Positions 15,917-21,924 of a stretch of DNA of 21,924 nucleotides are shown here, one piece after another. Both the position numbers and the translations under genes were made by a program. The notes beneath the pieces were generated by a model. The model had not been told where the DNA came from. It did not search any database and saw nothing but the letters and a program-made list of their open reading frames with translations. Within the stretch, counting starts at the first letter, position 1. The number at the start of each line of letters is the position of its first letter. The DNA is from Actinomycetes bacterium (GTDB lineage: Bacteria; Actinomycetota; Acidimicrobiia; Acidimicrobiales; RAAP-2): NCBI GenBank assembly GCA_021802025.1, contig JAKABC010000009.1:1-21924 (forward strand), in the 5' to 3' direction.

Positions 15917-17902
15917 CTAGTCGTCGGCCTCGGCGCTCGCGCGCAGGTCGGAGAGGAACTCGAGGACCTCGGCCCGGTCCCGCGTGCGCCGCATCGGGGG
16001 CAGCTGGGGGAAGATCCGGCCCCGGTAGTTCGCCTCGGCCAGACGCGTGTCGAGCACGGCGACCACCCCGCGGTCCTCGCGCGTGCGGATCAGCCGGCCG
16101 ACCCCCTGGGCCAAGAGCATGGCCACCCGGGGCAGGTCGACCTCGTTGAAGGGGTTGGCTGAGCGCTCGCGGCGGGCCTCGGCGAGGGGATCGCCGGGCA
16201 CGCTGAAGGGGAGCCGGTCGATGGTGACGAGGCTGAGCGAGTGGCCCGGCACGTCCACCCCCTGCCAGAAGCTGGTGACGGCGAACAGGCTCGCCTCGGG
16301 TGAGGCGCGGAACTCCTCGATGAGCCGGGCCCGCGAGAGCGTGCCCTGGACGAGGACCTCGGTCGCGAGGCGCGAGGCCACGGCCTCGGCCACCCGGTTC
16401 ATCACCGCCCGGTTGGTGAACAGCGCCAGCGTGCGCCCGCCGGCGGCGGTGATGAGGGCCACGAGCTCGTCGACGATGGCCGCCTCGGCGGAGGGCTCGT
16501 TGCGCCCCGGGAAGTCGGCCGGGACGTAGAGCAGGGCGTGGCCCCGGTAGTCGAAGGGGCTCGCGACCTCGATCCGGCGCGCGCCCGCGAGCCCCAGGCG
16601 CGCCGGCAGGGTGGGGGCGAGCGTGGCGCTCGTGAGCACGCCGGTCACCGCGCCCCAGAGCTCGCTCGCCAGTCGCGGGCCGACCTCGATCAAGGAGAGC
16701 TCGACGTCGATCTCGCGCTCGCGCCGCGAGAGGAAGACCAGCTCGTCCTCACCGACCTGGGTGAGTCGCGCGAGGTCGCCGGCGAGGTGGGTCGTCGGAC
16801 CGAGCGCGCGGGCCCGGCGGAACTCGCCGTCGGGGCCCGAGACCTCGAGGGCGCGCAGGGCCTCGACGAGCGAGGTGAGCAGGGTCCGCGCCGTGTCGAG
16901 CTCGCGCACCACCCCCTCGTCGAGGCCGCGCAGGCGGCCCTCGGCGAACTGGACCTCGAGGTGGGCGCCGAGCCGGTCGGCGACCGAGAGCAGGGTGTCG
17001 GCCGCCTCGGGTGGGTCGGGGGCGAGGCTCGCGCGCGCGAGGGCCGCCACCGCCCGCAGCGCCGAGGCGTTCACCGTGGTGCCGAGCAGGGTGGCGAAGA
17101 TGTCGGGCGCCTCGTGGGCCTCATCGAGGACGAGGTAGTCGTGGGCCGGCAGCAGCATCGAGCCCGAGGCCAGGTGGGAGGCGTAGAGGTGGGTGTTGAC
17201 GATCAGCACGTCGCTCTCGGCGGCGCGGTCGCGCGCGAGCTCGGCGAAGCAGTTCGCCCCCTCGGGGCATTTGGCCCGTGTGAGGCACTCCTGGGGGGTG
17301 ACCGAGAGCATCCGCCGGGCCCTTGCGTCGAGCTCGAAGCCGACGTCGTCGAGGTCGCCGCTCGTCGTCGCGTCGGCCCAGGCCAGCACCCGGCGGACCT
17401 GGTCGACGACCCCGCGCGGGGCCCGCTCGCCGCCGTCGAGGTCGAAGGTGGCCCCGGCCCCGGCCCCGACCCCGCGGGCGCGTAGGCGGCACAGGTAGTT
17501 CTGGCGACCCTTCAAGACCGCGACGCGCAGCCCCGCCACGTGGGCCGCGACCTGGGGGGCGTCCTTCGTGGCCAGCTGGTCCTGGAGGTTCTTCGTGGCG
17601 GTGGCGACGACCACCCGGCCGCGCACGCTGGCCGCGGGCACGAGGTAGGCGAGGGACTTGCCGACCCCGGTGCCGGCCTGCACCGCGAGGGGCCGGCGGC
17701 GCGCCAGCGCCGCGGCGACGGCCTCGGCCATCGCGCGCTGTCCCTCGCGGCGCTCGCCGCCGCCGGGCAGGTCCCCGGTCACCCGGTCGAGCAGCGCGAG
17801 GGTCGCGGCGACGTCGACCCCGTCGTCGTCGCTGAGGTCGATTCCCGCCTCGGGGTCGGCCTCGCGCGCGGGGCCGTCCTCGTCGGGGTCGAAGGAGTGC
17901 AC
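15917..17902 (-). CDS. DinG/YoaA-family iron-sulfur ATP-dependent DNA helicase
   Basis: A 661-aa superfamily 2 helicase of the XPD/DinG group, 5'-to-3' helicases that act on damaged or structured DNA. A Q-motif-like ERREGQRAMAEAV (50-62) precedes Walker A AGTGVGKS (76-83). Four cysteines of the [4Fe-4S] domain are present at 138, 206, 212 and 218. DEAH lies at 260-263. Motif VI, QGVGRLIRTRED, is near 599-610. There is no exonuclease domain, so it is the YoaA/DinG type without nuclease. The first 30 residues are acidic and poorly conserved. GTG start, 6 nt after TAAGGT. It is divergent from uppS across only 46 bp and lies upstream of the permease gene on the same strand. Confidence 0.9.
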   Translation of the reverse strand: MHSFDPDEDGPAREADPEAGIDLSDDDGVDVAATLALLDRVTGDLPGGGERREGQRAMAEAVAAALARRRPLAVQAGTGVGKSLAYLVPAASVRGRVVVATATKNLQDQLATKDAPQVAAHVAGLRVAVLKGRQNYLCRLRARGVGAGAGATFDLDGGERAPRGVVDQVRRVLAWADATTSGDLDDVGFELDARARRMLSVTPQECLTRAKCPEGANCFAELARDRAAESDVLIVNTHLYASHLASGSMLLPAHDYLVLDEAHEAPDIFATLLGTTVNASALRAVAALARASLAPDPPEAADTLLSVADRLGAHLEVQFAEGRLRGLDEGVVRELDTARTLLTSLVEALRALEVSGPDGEFRRARALGPTTHLAGDLARLTQVGEDELVFLSRREREIDVELSLIEVGPRLASELWGAVTGVLTSATLAPTLPARLGLAGARRIEVASPFDYRGHALLYVPADFPGRNEPSAEAAIVDELVALITAAGGRTLALFTNRAVMNRVAEAVASRLATEVLVQGTLSRARLIEEFRASPEASLFAVTSFWQGVDVPGHSLSLVTIDRLPFSVPGDPLAEARRERSANPFNEVDLPRVAMLLAQGVGRLIRTREDRGVVAVLDTRLAEANYRGRIFPQLPPMRRTRDRAEVLEFLSDLRASAEADD

Positions 17903-17908
17903 CGTTCG

Positions 17909-17914
17909 ACCTTA
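17909..17914 (-). promoter_or_regulatory. Predicted leaderless promoter -10 (TAAGGT) for the helicase gene
   Basis: Minus-strand TAAGGT, 6 nt, then GTG at 17902. No Shine-Dalgarno sequence is present. It lies 21 bp from the opposing uppS hexamer. Confidence 0.55.
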
Positions 17915-17935
17915 CGGGGCCCAAAGAGGGGCCAC

Positions 17936-17941
17936 TAGGTT
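17936..17941 (+). promoter_or_regulatory. Predicted leaderless promoter -10 (TAGGTT) for uppS
   Basis: TAGGTT, 7 nt, then GTG at 17949. No Shine-Dalgarno sequence is present. The spacing allows transcription to begin at the start codon. Confidence 0.5.
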
Positions 17942-17948
17942 TCTAAGC

Positions 17949-18686
17949 GTGCCCGATCCCCGTCCGACGCCCCTGCCCGAGGGGCTGGGGCCCGACGTGC
18001 CGCGCCACGTGGCGATCGTCATGGACGGCAACGGTCGCTGGGCCCGGGCCCGGGGCCTGCCCCGCACCGAAGGCCACGGGGCGGGCGAGGCGTCGCTCGT
18101 GGACGTCACCTACGGGGCCATCGCCGCGGGCGTCGAGGCCCTGACGGTCTTCGCCTTTTCGACCGAGAACTGGCGCCGGCCGGTCGAGGAGGTCCGCTAC
18201 CTCATGAACTTCAACCGCGGCCTGCTCGACCGGCGCCAGGACGAGCTCGCGGCCGACGGGGTGCGCATCGTCTTCTCGGGCCGGCGCGACTGGCGGGTGC
18301 CCCGGGGCGTGCTGCGCCGCATGGTCCGCGCCGAGGAGGAGACGGCCGCCAACACGGCCTTCACCTTGAACATCGCCTTCAACTACGGCGGGCGCGCAGA
18401 GATCGTCGACGCGGTGCGCGCGCTCGTCGCCGAGGGGGTCAGCGCGCGTCAGGTCGACGAGCGGGCCCTGGCGCGCCACCTCTACCAGCCCTCTCTACCC
18501 GACCCCGAGCTCGTGGTGCGCACCTCGGGGGAGTACCGGGTCTCGAACTTCCTGCTCTGGGAGATCGCCTACGCCGAGTTCGTCTTCTCCGACGTGCTCT
18601 GGCCCGACTTTCGCCGCGAGGACCTCTACGACGCGTTGATCGAGTACCAGCGTCGCGAGCGTCGCTTCGGCGGGGTGAGCCCGTGA
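17949..18686 (+). CDS. uppS: Isoprenyl transferase (cis-prenyltransferase, undecaprenyl diphosphate synthase type)
   Basis: A 245-aa cis-prenyltransferase. It extends allylic diphosphates with isopentenyl diphosphate to make the polyprenyl carrier lipid for cell-wall synthesis. Motifs are VAIVMDGNGRWA (21-32, catalytic D26), FAFSTENWRRP (69-79), LNIAFNYGGRAEI (140-152) and the diphosphate-binding RTSGEYRVSNFLLWE (191-205), then FSDVLWPDF. Chain length (C50, C55 or other) cannot be deduced. The GTG start is fixed by the MDGNGRWA distance and by the -10 seven nt upstream; the frame stays open further upstream across the helicase promoter without support. It forms a GTGA overlap with the small membrane gene. 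Confidence 0.95.
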   Translation: MPDPRPTPLPEGLGPDVPRHVAIVMDGNGRWARARGLPRTEGHGAGEASLVDVTYGAIAAGVEALTVFAFSTENWRRPVEEVRYLMNFNRGLLDRRQDELAADGVRIVFSGRRDWRVPRGVLRRMVRAEEETAANTAFTLNIAFNYGGRAEIVDAVRALVAEGVSARQVDERALARHLYQPSLPDPELVVRTSGEYRVSNFLLWEIAYAEFVFSDVLWPDFRREDLYDALIEYQRRERRFGGVSP

Positions 18687-18916
18687 TCGTCACGCGCGTG
18701 ACGATCGTCGTCGCGCTCCTCGGCTACGGCGCGCTGTGGGTCCTGGCCGGCGCCGGCGCGACCTCGCTCATCGCCCCCCTGCTCATCCCGCTCGTGCTGG
18801 CCCTCTTGGTGGGCGTCGGGGTCGCCCTCAACCGCTTCCTCGGCACCTCGCCGCGCTCGCCGCGCTTCGACGAGCCCCCGGCGGGCCGCGACGAGGATCC
18901 CCCGGAGCGAGGGTGA
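18683..18916 (+). CDS. Small two-helix membrane protein, unknown function
   Basis: A 77-aa protein I do not recognise. Two closely spaced hydrophobic segments (about 5-25 and 28-50) form a helical hairpin. They are followed by a short acidic, proline-rich hydrophilic tail (SPRSPRFDEPPAGRDEDPPERG). Evidence that it is real: it fills the space between uppS and recO exactly, with GTGA overlaps at both ends, and its codon composition and hydrophobic pattern are gene-like. A perfect 22-bp palindrome begins at the last base of its GTG codon. A second in-frame GTG (codon 6) lies in the right arm of that palindrome and could be an alternative start. It probably sits in the cytoplasmic membrane and is co-translated with uppS and recO. 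Confidence 0.7.
   Translation: MIVTRVTIVVALLGYGALWVLAGAGATSLIAPLLIPLVLALLVGVGVALNRFLGTSPRSPRFDEPPAGRDEDPPERG
18685..18706. repeat. Perfect 22-bp palindrome at the start codon of the small membrane gene
   Basis: The left half is GATCGTCACGC and the right half is GCGTGACGATC, exact complements with no spacer. It overlaps the uppS stop and begins at the G of the next GTG start. In RNA it can fold into a 9-bp stem with a GCGC loop. No U tract follows. Confidence 0.9.
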
Positions 18917-19662
18917 GAGAGCTCAACGACGACGCGGTGGTGCTGCGCACCTACCGCTACCGCGAGGCCGACCGGATCGCGGTGCTCTTCACCCGCCACC
19001 ACGGCAAGGTGCGCGTCCTCGCCCGGGGCGCGCGCAAGACGACCAGTCGGCTGGGGGCCGCCCTCGAGGTGCTCGGCCACGTCGGGGTCGACCTCGTGGC
19101 GAGTCGCGGCGACCTCTTCGTCGCCCGCCACGTCGCGCACCGCTCGACGCTCTCGACCCTGCGCGCGGACTACGCGCGCATCGGCGCGGGCTACGCGATC
19201 GTCGAGGCGCTCGACGCGCTGCCCGAGGGGATGGCCGACGAGGCCGTCTACGAGCTGGCCGTGCGCGTGCTCACGACCCTCGACAACCCCGACTACCTCC
19301 CCGAGCTGGTGCCGGCGTCGTTCTACCTGCGCCTGCTCGCCCTGGACGGCTCGGCGCCCATGGTCGAGGCCTGCGTCGAGTGCGGGCGCGCGGCGCCCCT
19401 GGTGGCCTTCGACGCCGAGGCCGGCGGGGTGCGCTGTGACCGGTGCCGGCGGGGCCGGCCCCTCTCTCGCGAGGGCCTGGCGCTGTTGCGCCGGGTGCTC
19501 GGCGGCGACCTCGCCACGGTGCTGCGCGACCCCGACCCCCCCGGCGCGGCCGAGGTCAGCGCCCTCGCCCACGAGGCGGCCGAGGCCCACCTCGGTCGCC
19601 CCCTGAGGGCCCTGCGCGCCCTCGCCGGTGCCCCCGGGGTCGAGGCCGGGTCCGACCGCTAG
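18913..19662 (+). CDS. recO: DNA repair protein RecO
   Basis: A 249-aa recombination mediator that loads RecA in the RecF pathway with RecR. The N-terminal OB fold shows AVVLRTYRYREADRIAVLFTRHHGKVRVLARGARK (8-42), a strongly conserved RecO opening. The helical C-terminal domain has a zinc-binding set, CVEC at 154-157 and CDRC at 175-178. The GTG start overlaps the stop of the small membrane gene (GTGA) with a GGAG sequence about 6 nt upstream; the frame is open further upstream but conservation begins here. Its TAG stop forms the first half of the TAGGGT that may serve as the photolyase promoter. Confidence 0.94.
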   Translation: MRELNDDAVVLRTYRYREADRIAVLFTRHHGKVRVLARGARKTTSRLGAALEVLGHVGVDLVASRGDLFVARHVAHRSTLSTLRADYARIGAGYAIVEALDALPEGMADEAVYELAVRVLTTLDNPDYLPELVPASFYLRLLALDGSAPMVEACVECGRAAPLVAFDAEAGGVRCDRCRRGRPLSREGLALLRRVLGGDLATVLRDPDPPGAAEVSALAHEAAEAHLGRPLRALRALAGAPGVEAGSDR

Positions 19663-19665
19663 GGT
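19660..19665 (+). promoter_or_regulatory. Possible promoter -10 (TAGGGT) for the photolyase gene
   Basis: TAGGGT, whose first three bases are the recO stop codon, lies 9 nt before the GTG at 19675. Transcription from about 7 nt downstream would give a leader of only two or three bases. No Shine-Dalgarno sequence is seen. It resembles the lepA arrangement. Chance overlap with the TAG stop is possible. Confidence 0.3.
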
Positions 19666-19674
19666 GCGCGCGAC

Positions 19675-21057
19675 GTGAACGGCGCGGCGACGATCCTCTG
19701 GTTCCGGCGCGACCTGCGCACGAGTGACCACCCCGCCCTCGAGTCGGCCGCCGCCGCCGGACCGGTGCTGGGGGCCTTCATCGCTGACGAGAGCCTGCTG
19801 AGCCCGGCCGGCCCGACCCGGGTGGCCCACCTGGCGGCGAGCGTGCGCGCGCTCGACGCGTCGATCGATGGCCGTCTCGTGGTGCGCGTCGGGCGGCCCG
19901 AGGACGTGCTCGGTGGGCTCGCGGGCGAGGTCGGCGCGCGACGGGTCGTCGCGACGGCCGACTTCGGTCCGGCCGGGCGGGCCCGCGACGAGCGGGTGGC
20001 CGGTGAGCTGCGCGCGCGCGGGATCGACCTCGAGCTCCTCGACTCGGCCTACGCCCTCGCCCCGGGCACGGTGCGCACCGCCGCGGGCCAGCCCTACCGG
20101 GTCTTCTCGAGCTACCGGCGCGCCTGGTCGGCGCTCGACCCCGGGCGGGCCCGCCCGGCGCCACCGGTCGCGTGGCTCGGCGCGCGCGGCGAGGACCCCG
20201 CGGTGCTGTGCGGCCTTTCGGGTCGAAGCCGGCCCGACTACTTCGCCGACCTGCCCGACGAGCCGCCGGCGCCCTCCCCGGCCGGCGAGGCGGCGGCCCA
20301 CGCGGCCCTCGAGGCGTTCGTCGAGCGCGCCGCGCGCTACGGCGCGACCCGCGACTACCCAGCCCAAGAGGGCACCAGCCGGCTGAGCGCGCACCTCAAG
20401 GTGGGCGCGATCCACCCGCGCACCGTGCTCGACGCCGTGGGGGGCGCCGACGGCGCCTTCGTCGCCGAGGTCGCCTGGCGCGAGTTCTACGCCGACGTCC
20501 TCTTTGACGACCCGGCCTCGGCGCGCGCGCCCTGGCGCGGGACCGGCCGGCCCCTGCGGGTCGACCGCGACGGGCGCGCGCGCGAGCGCTTCGTCGCCTG
20601 GGCGCGCGGGCGCACCGGCTACCCCCTCGTCGACGCGGGCATGCGCCAGCTCCTCGCCGAGGGCTGGATGCACAACCGGGTCCGCATGGTGTGCGCCTCG
20701 TTCCTCGTCAAGCACCTCCACCTCGACTGGCGCTGGGGCGCGCGCTGGTTCCTCTGGCGGCTCATCGACGGCGACCTCGCCTCGAACCAGCACGGCTGGC
20801 AGTGGGTGGCCGGCACCGGCACCGACGCCGCGCCCTTCTTCCGGGTCTTCAACCCGGTGCGCCAGGCCGAGCGCTTCGACCCCGAGGGCCGCTACGTGCG
20901 CCGCTACGTGCCCGAGCTCGCTCACCTCGAGGCGCCCGAGTGCCTGCGCCCGGTCGGGGGACTGCTCGCCCCGGGCTACCCGGCGCCGATCGTCGAGCTC
21001 GAGGCCGAGCGGCGCGAGGCGCTGGCGCGTCACGCCGAGGCGAGGGGGAACCGGTGA
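19675..21057 (+). CDS. phr: Deoxyribodipyrimidine photo-lyase (class I photolyase/cryptochrome family)
   Basis: A 460-aa flavoprotein that reverses UV-induced cyclobutane pyrimidine dimers using light. The N-terminal Rossmann-like antenna domain begins ILWFRRDLRTSDHPAL. The FAD domain has GTSRLSAHLKVG (233-244), WREFY (268-272), TGYPLVDAGMRQL, GWMHNRVRM (330-338) and the WQWVAGTGTDAAPFFRVFNP run (375-394). By alignment from memory with E. coli photolyase, two tryptophans of the electron-transfer triad are kept (W352, W375). The outermost (E. coli W306) appears replaced by a charged residue around position 299. Whether it repairs CPD or another lesion cannot be settled, though CPD is most likely. 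It starts 12 bp after recO; its stop overlaps hemW. Confidence 0.92.
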   Translation: MNGAATILWFRRDLRTSDHPALESAAAAGPVLGAFIADESLLSPAGPTRVAHLAASVRALDASIDGRLVVRVGRPEDVLGGLAGEVGARRVVATADFGPAGRARDERVAGELRARGIDLELLDSAYALAPGTVRTAAGQPYRVFSSYRRAWSALDPGRARPAPPVAWLGARGEDPAVLCGLSGRSRPDYFADLPDEPPAPSPAGEAAAHAALEAFVERAARYGATRDYPAQEGTSRLSAHLKVGAIHPRTVLDAVGGADGAFVAEVAWREFYADVLFDDPASARAPWRGTGRPLRVDRDGRARERFVAWARGRTGYPLVDAGMRQLLAEGWMHNRVRMVCASFLVKHLHLDWRWGARWFLWRLIDGDLASNQHGWQWVAGTGTDAAPFFRVFNPVRQAERFDPEGRYVRRYVPELAHLEAPECLRPVGGLLAPGYPAPIVELEAERREALARHAEARGNR

Positions 21058-21924
21058 GGCCCTTTGGCGTCTACGTTCACGTGCCGTTCTGCGCGCGCCG
21101 GTGCGACTACTGCGCCTTCGCGACCTACGCCGACCGCGACGAGATCCAGGGCGACTACGTGGCGGCCCTGCTAACCGAGATCGCCCGGGCCCGCGACGAG
21201 GGGCTGGCGGTGGCGACCTCGGTCTTCTTTGGGGGCGGCACGCCCTCGCGCCTGCCCGCGGAGGCCCTGGTGGCGGTGCTCGAGGCGATCCCGCGCACCC
21301 CCGACGCCGAGGTCACCGTCGAGTGCAACCCCGAGGACGCCTCGCTGGAGCGCCTCGTGGCCTACCGCGCCGGCGGGGTGACGCGCATGAGCTTCGGCGT
21401 CCAGTCGACCCAGGCGGCGGTGCTGGCCGACCTCGGGCGCCGCCACGGCACGGGCGCCCACCGCGAGGTGAGCGAGAACGTCACCGCGGCGGGCTTTACG
21501 ACGTGGAACATGGACCTCATCGTCGGCTCGCGCGCCGAGGGGCTCGACGACGTGCGCGCCACGCTCGCCGACATCCTCGGCCTCGAGCACCCCCCGCCCC
21601 ACGTGAGCTGCTACGCGCTCACCGCCGAGGCCGGCACCCCGCTCGGGCGCGACCCGGCGCGCCACCCCGACGAGGACGCCACGGACGACTCCTACGACCT
21701 CGTCGCCGCGACGCTCGAGGCGCAGGGCTACGCCTGGGAGGAGATCTCCAACTGGGCCCGACCGGGCCACGAGGGTCGCCACAACCACGTCTACTGGGAC
21801 CGCGAGGAGTACGTCGGCTTCGGCTCGGCGGCCCACTCGTTCCGCGCGGGGCGGCGCTGGTGGAACGTGCGCACCCCCGAGCGCTACATCGCCGCGATCG
21901 CCGCCGGCGACTCACCCGTAGGCG
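21054..21924 (+). CDS. hemW: HemW-like radical SAM protein (3' end missing)
   Basis: The first 290 residues are visible; the gene runs off the right edge. HemW proteins are radical SAM heme chaperones, formerly annotated as oxygen-independent coproporphyrinogen III oxidase. The opening VYVHVPFCARRCDYCAFAT carries the [4Fe-4S] ligands C-x3-C-x2-C followed by xF, the HemW pattern. Further landmarks are FFGGGTPSRLP, VTVECNPED, RMSFGVQS, NMDLIVG, HVSCYALTAEAGTPL, EEISNWARPG and RHNHVYWDREEYVGFGSAAHSF. The GTG start forms a GTGA overlap with phr and has GAGGGGGA about 4 nt upstream. Family length of about 380-400 aa suggests roughly a quarter is missing. Confidence 0.93.
   Translation, partial: MRPFGVYVHVPFCARRCDYCAFATYADRDEIQGDYVAALLTEIARARDEGLAVATSVFFGGGTPSRLPAEALVAVLEAIPRTPDAEVTVECNPEDASLERLVAYRAGGVTRMSFGVQSTQAAVLADLGRRHGTGAHREVSENVTAAGFTTWNMDLIVGSRAEGLDDVRATLADILGLEHPPPHVSCYALTAEAGTPLGRDPARHPDEDATDDSYDLVAATLEAQGYAWEEISNWARPGHEGRHNHVYWDREEYVGFGSAAHSFRAGRRWWNVRTPERYIAAIAAGDSPVG

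Noticed and set aside
19664..19678. Four-codon mini-ORF (GTG to TGA) overlapping the photolyase start
   Set aside because: Too short to support as a leader peptide; the in-frame stop overlapping GTG is likely coincidental.
18724..21033. 769-codon minus-strand open frame across recO and phr
   Set aside because: The translation is repetitive Gly/Ala/Arg/Val/Glu/His-rich with no recognisable fold. The plus strand carries unmistakable RecO and photolyase motifs.

Overview
The window is a dense, very GC-rich (roughly 70-75% by eye) bacterial chromosome segment. Gene content and order point to Actinomycetota. The holA-rpsT-lepA-hrcA-dnaJ-rsmE-phoH-ybeY-corC-era-uppS-recO neighbourhood is typical, as are a FolP2-type dihydropteroate synthase homologue, a PAC2-family protein and a LytR-CpsA-Psr (LCP) protein. 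A deep lineage such as Acidimicrobiia is plausible, but the class cannot be fixed from the sequence alone. I support 23 protein genes, two of them cut by the window edges. I see no rRNA, tRNA, CRISPR array, insertion sequence or prophage.

Layout. (a) 1-1470, minus: an ACAD10-like phosphotransferase followed by a PAC2-family gene (ATGA overlap). (b) 1535-4106, plus: a CnoX/YbbN-type thioredoxin-TPR protein, a FolP2-like protein and the DNA polymerase III delta subunit (holA), nearly without gaps. (c) 4107-6219, minus: an LCP cell-wall ligase gene and then rpsT, whose stop codon abuts that of holA. (d) 6293-8104, plus: lepA. (e) 8115-14971, plus: a CIRCE operator followed by an eight-gene overlapping run, hrcA-dnaJ-rsmE-HIT-phoH-ybeY-corC-era. 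(f) 14906-17902, minus: a DinG-like helicase gene and a TauE/SafE permease gene whose 3' end overlaps era. (g) 17949-21924, plus: uppS, a small membrane protein gene, recO, a class I photolyase gene and hemW (cut by the edge).

How the genes work together. The hrcA run joins protein-folding stress (HrcA, DnaJ) with ribosome maturation and quality control (RsmE, YbeY, Era, PhoH), apparently under one CIRCE-controlled promoter. Other themes are cell envelope (UppS lipid carrier, LCP ligase, CNNM/CBS membrane protein), DNA replication and repair (HolA, DinG-like helicase, RecO, photolyase) and translation (S20, LepA).

The main non-gene signal is promoter architecture. Nearly every gene that starts a transcript has a TANNNT hexamer exactly 6 nt (once 7 nt) before its ATG/GTG and no Shine-Dalgarno sequence, which implies leaderless mRNAs. 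GTG is used for about 17 of 23 starts. Other structures worth a look are a perfect 22-bp palindrome at the start codon of the small membrane protein gene, a 13-bp-arm (CG)n inverted repeat inside the permease gene, and an AT-rich island at the permease promoter. I did not find a clear undescribed multi-gene system; this is mostly conserved core genome with unusual local regulation.
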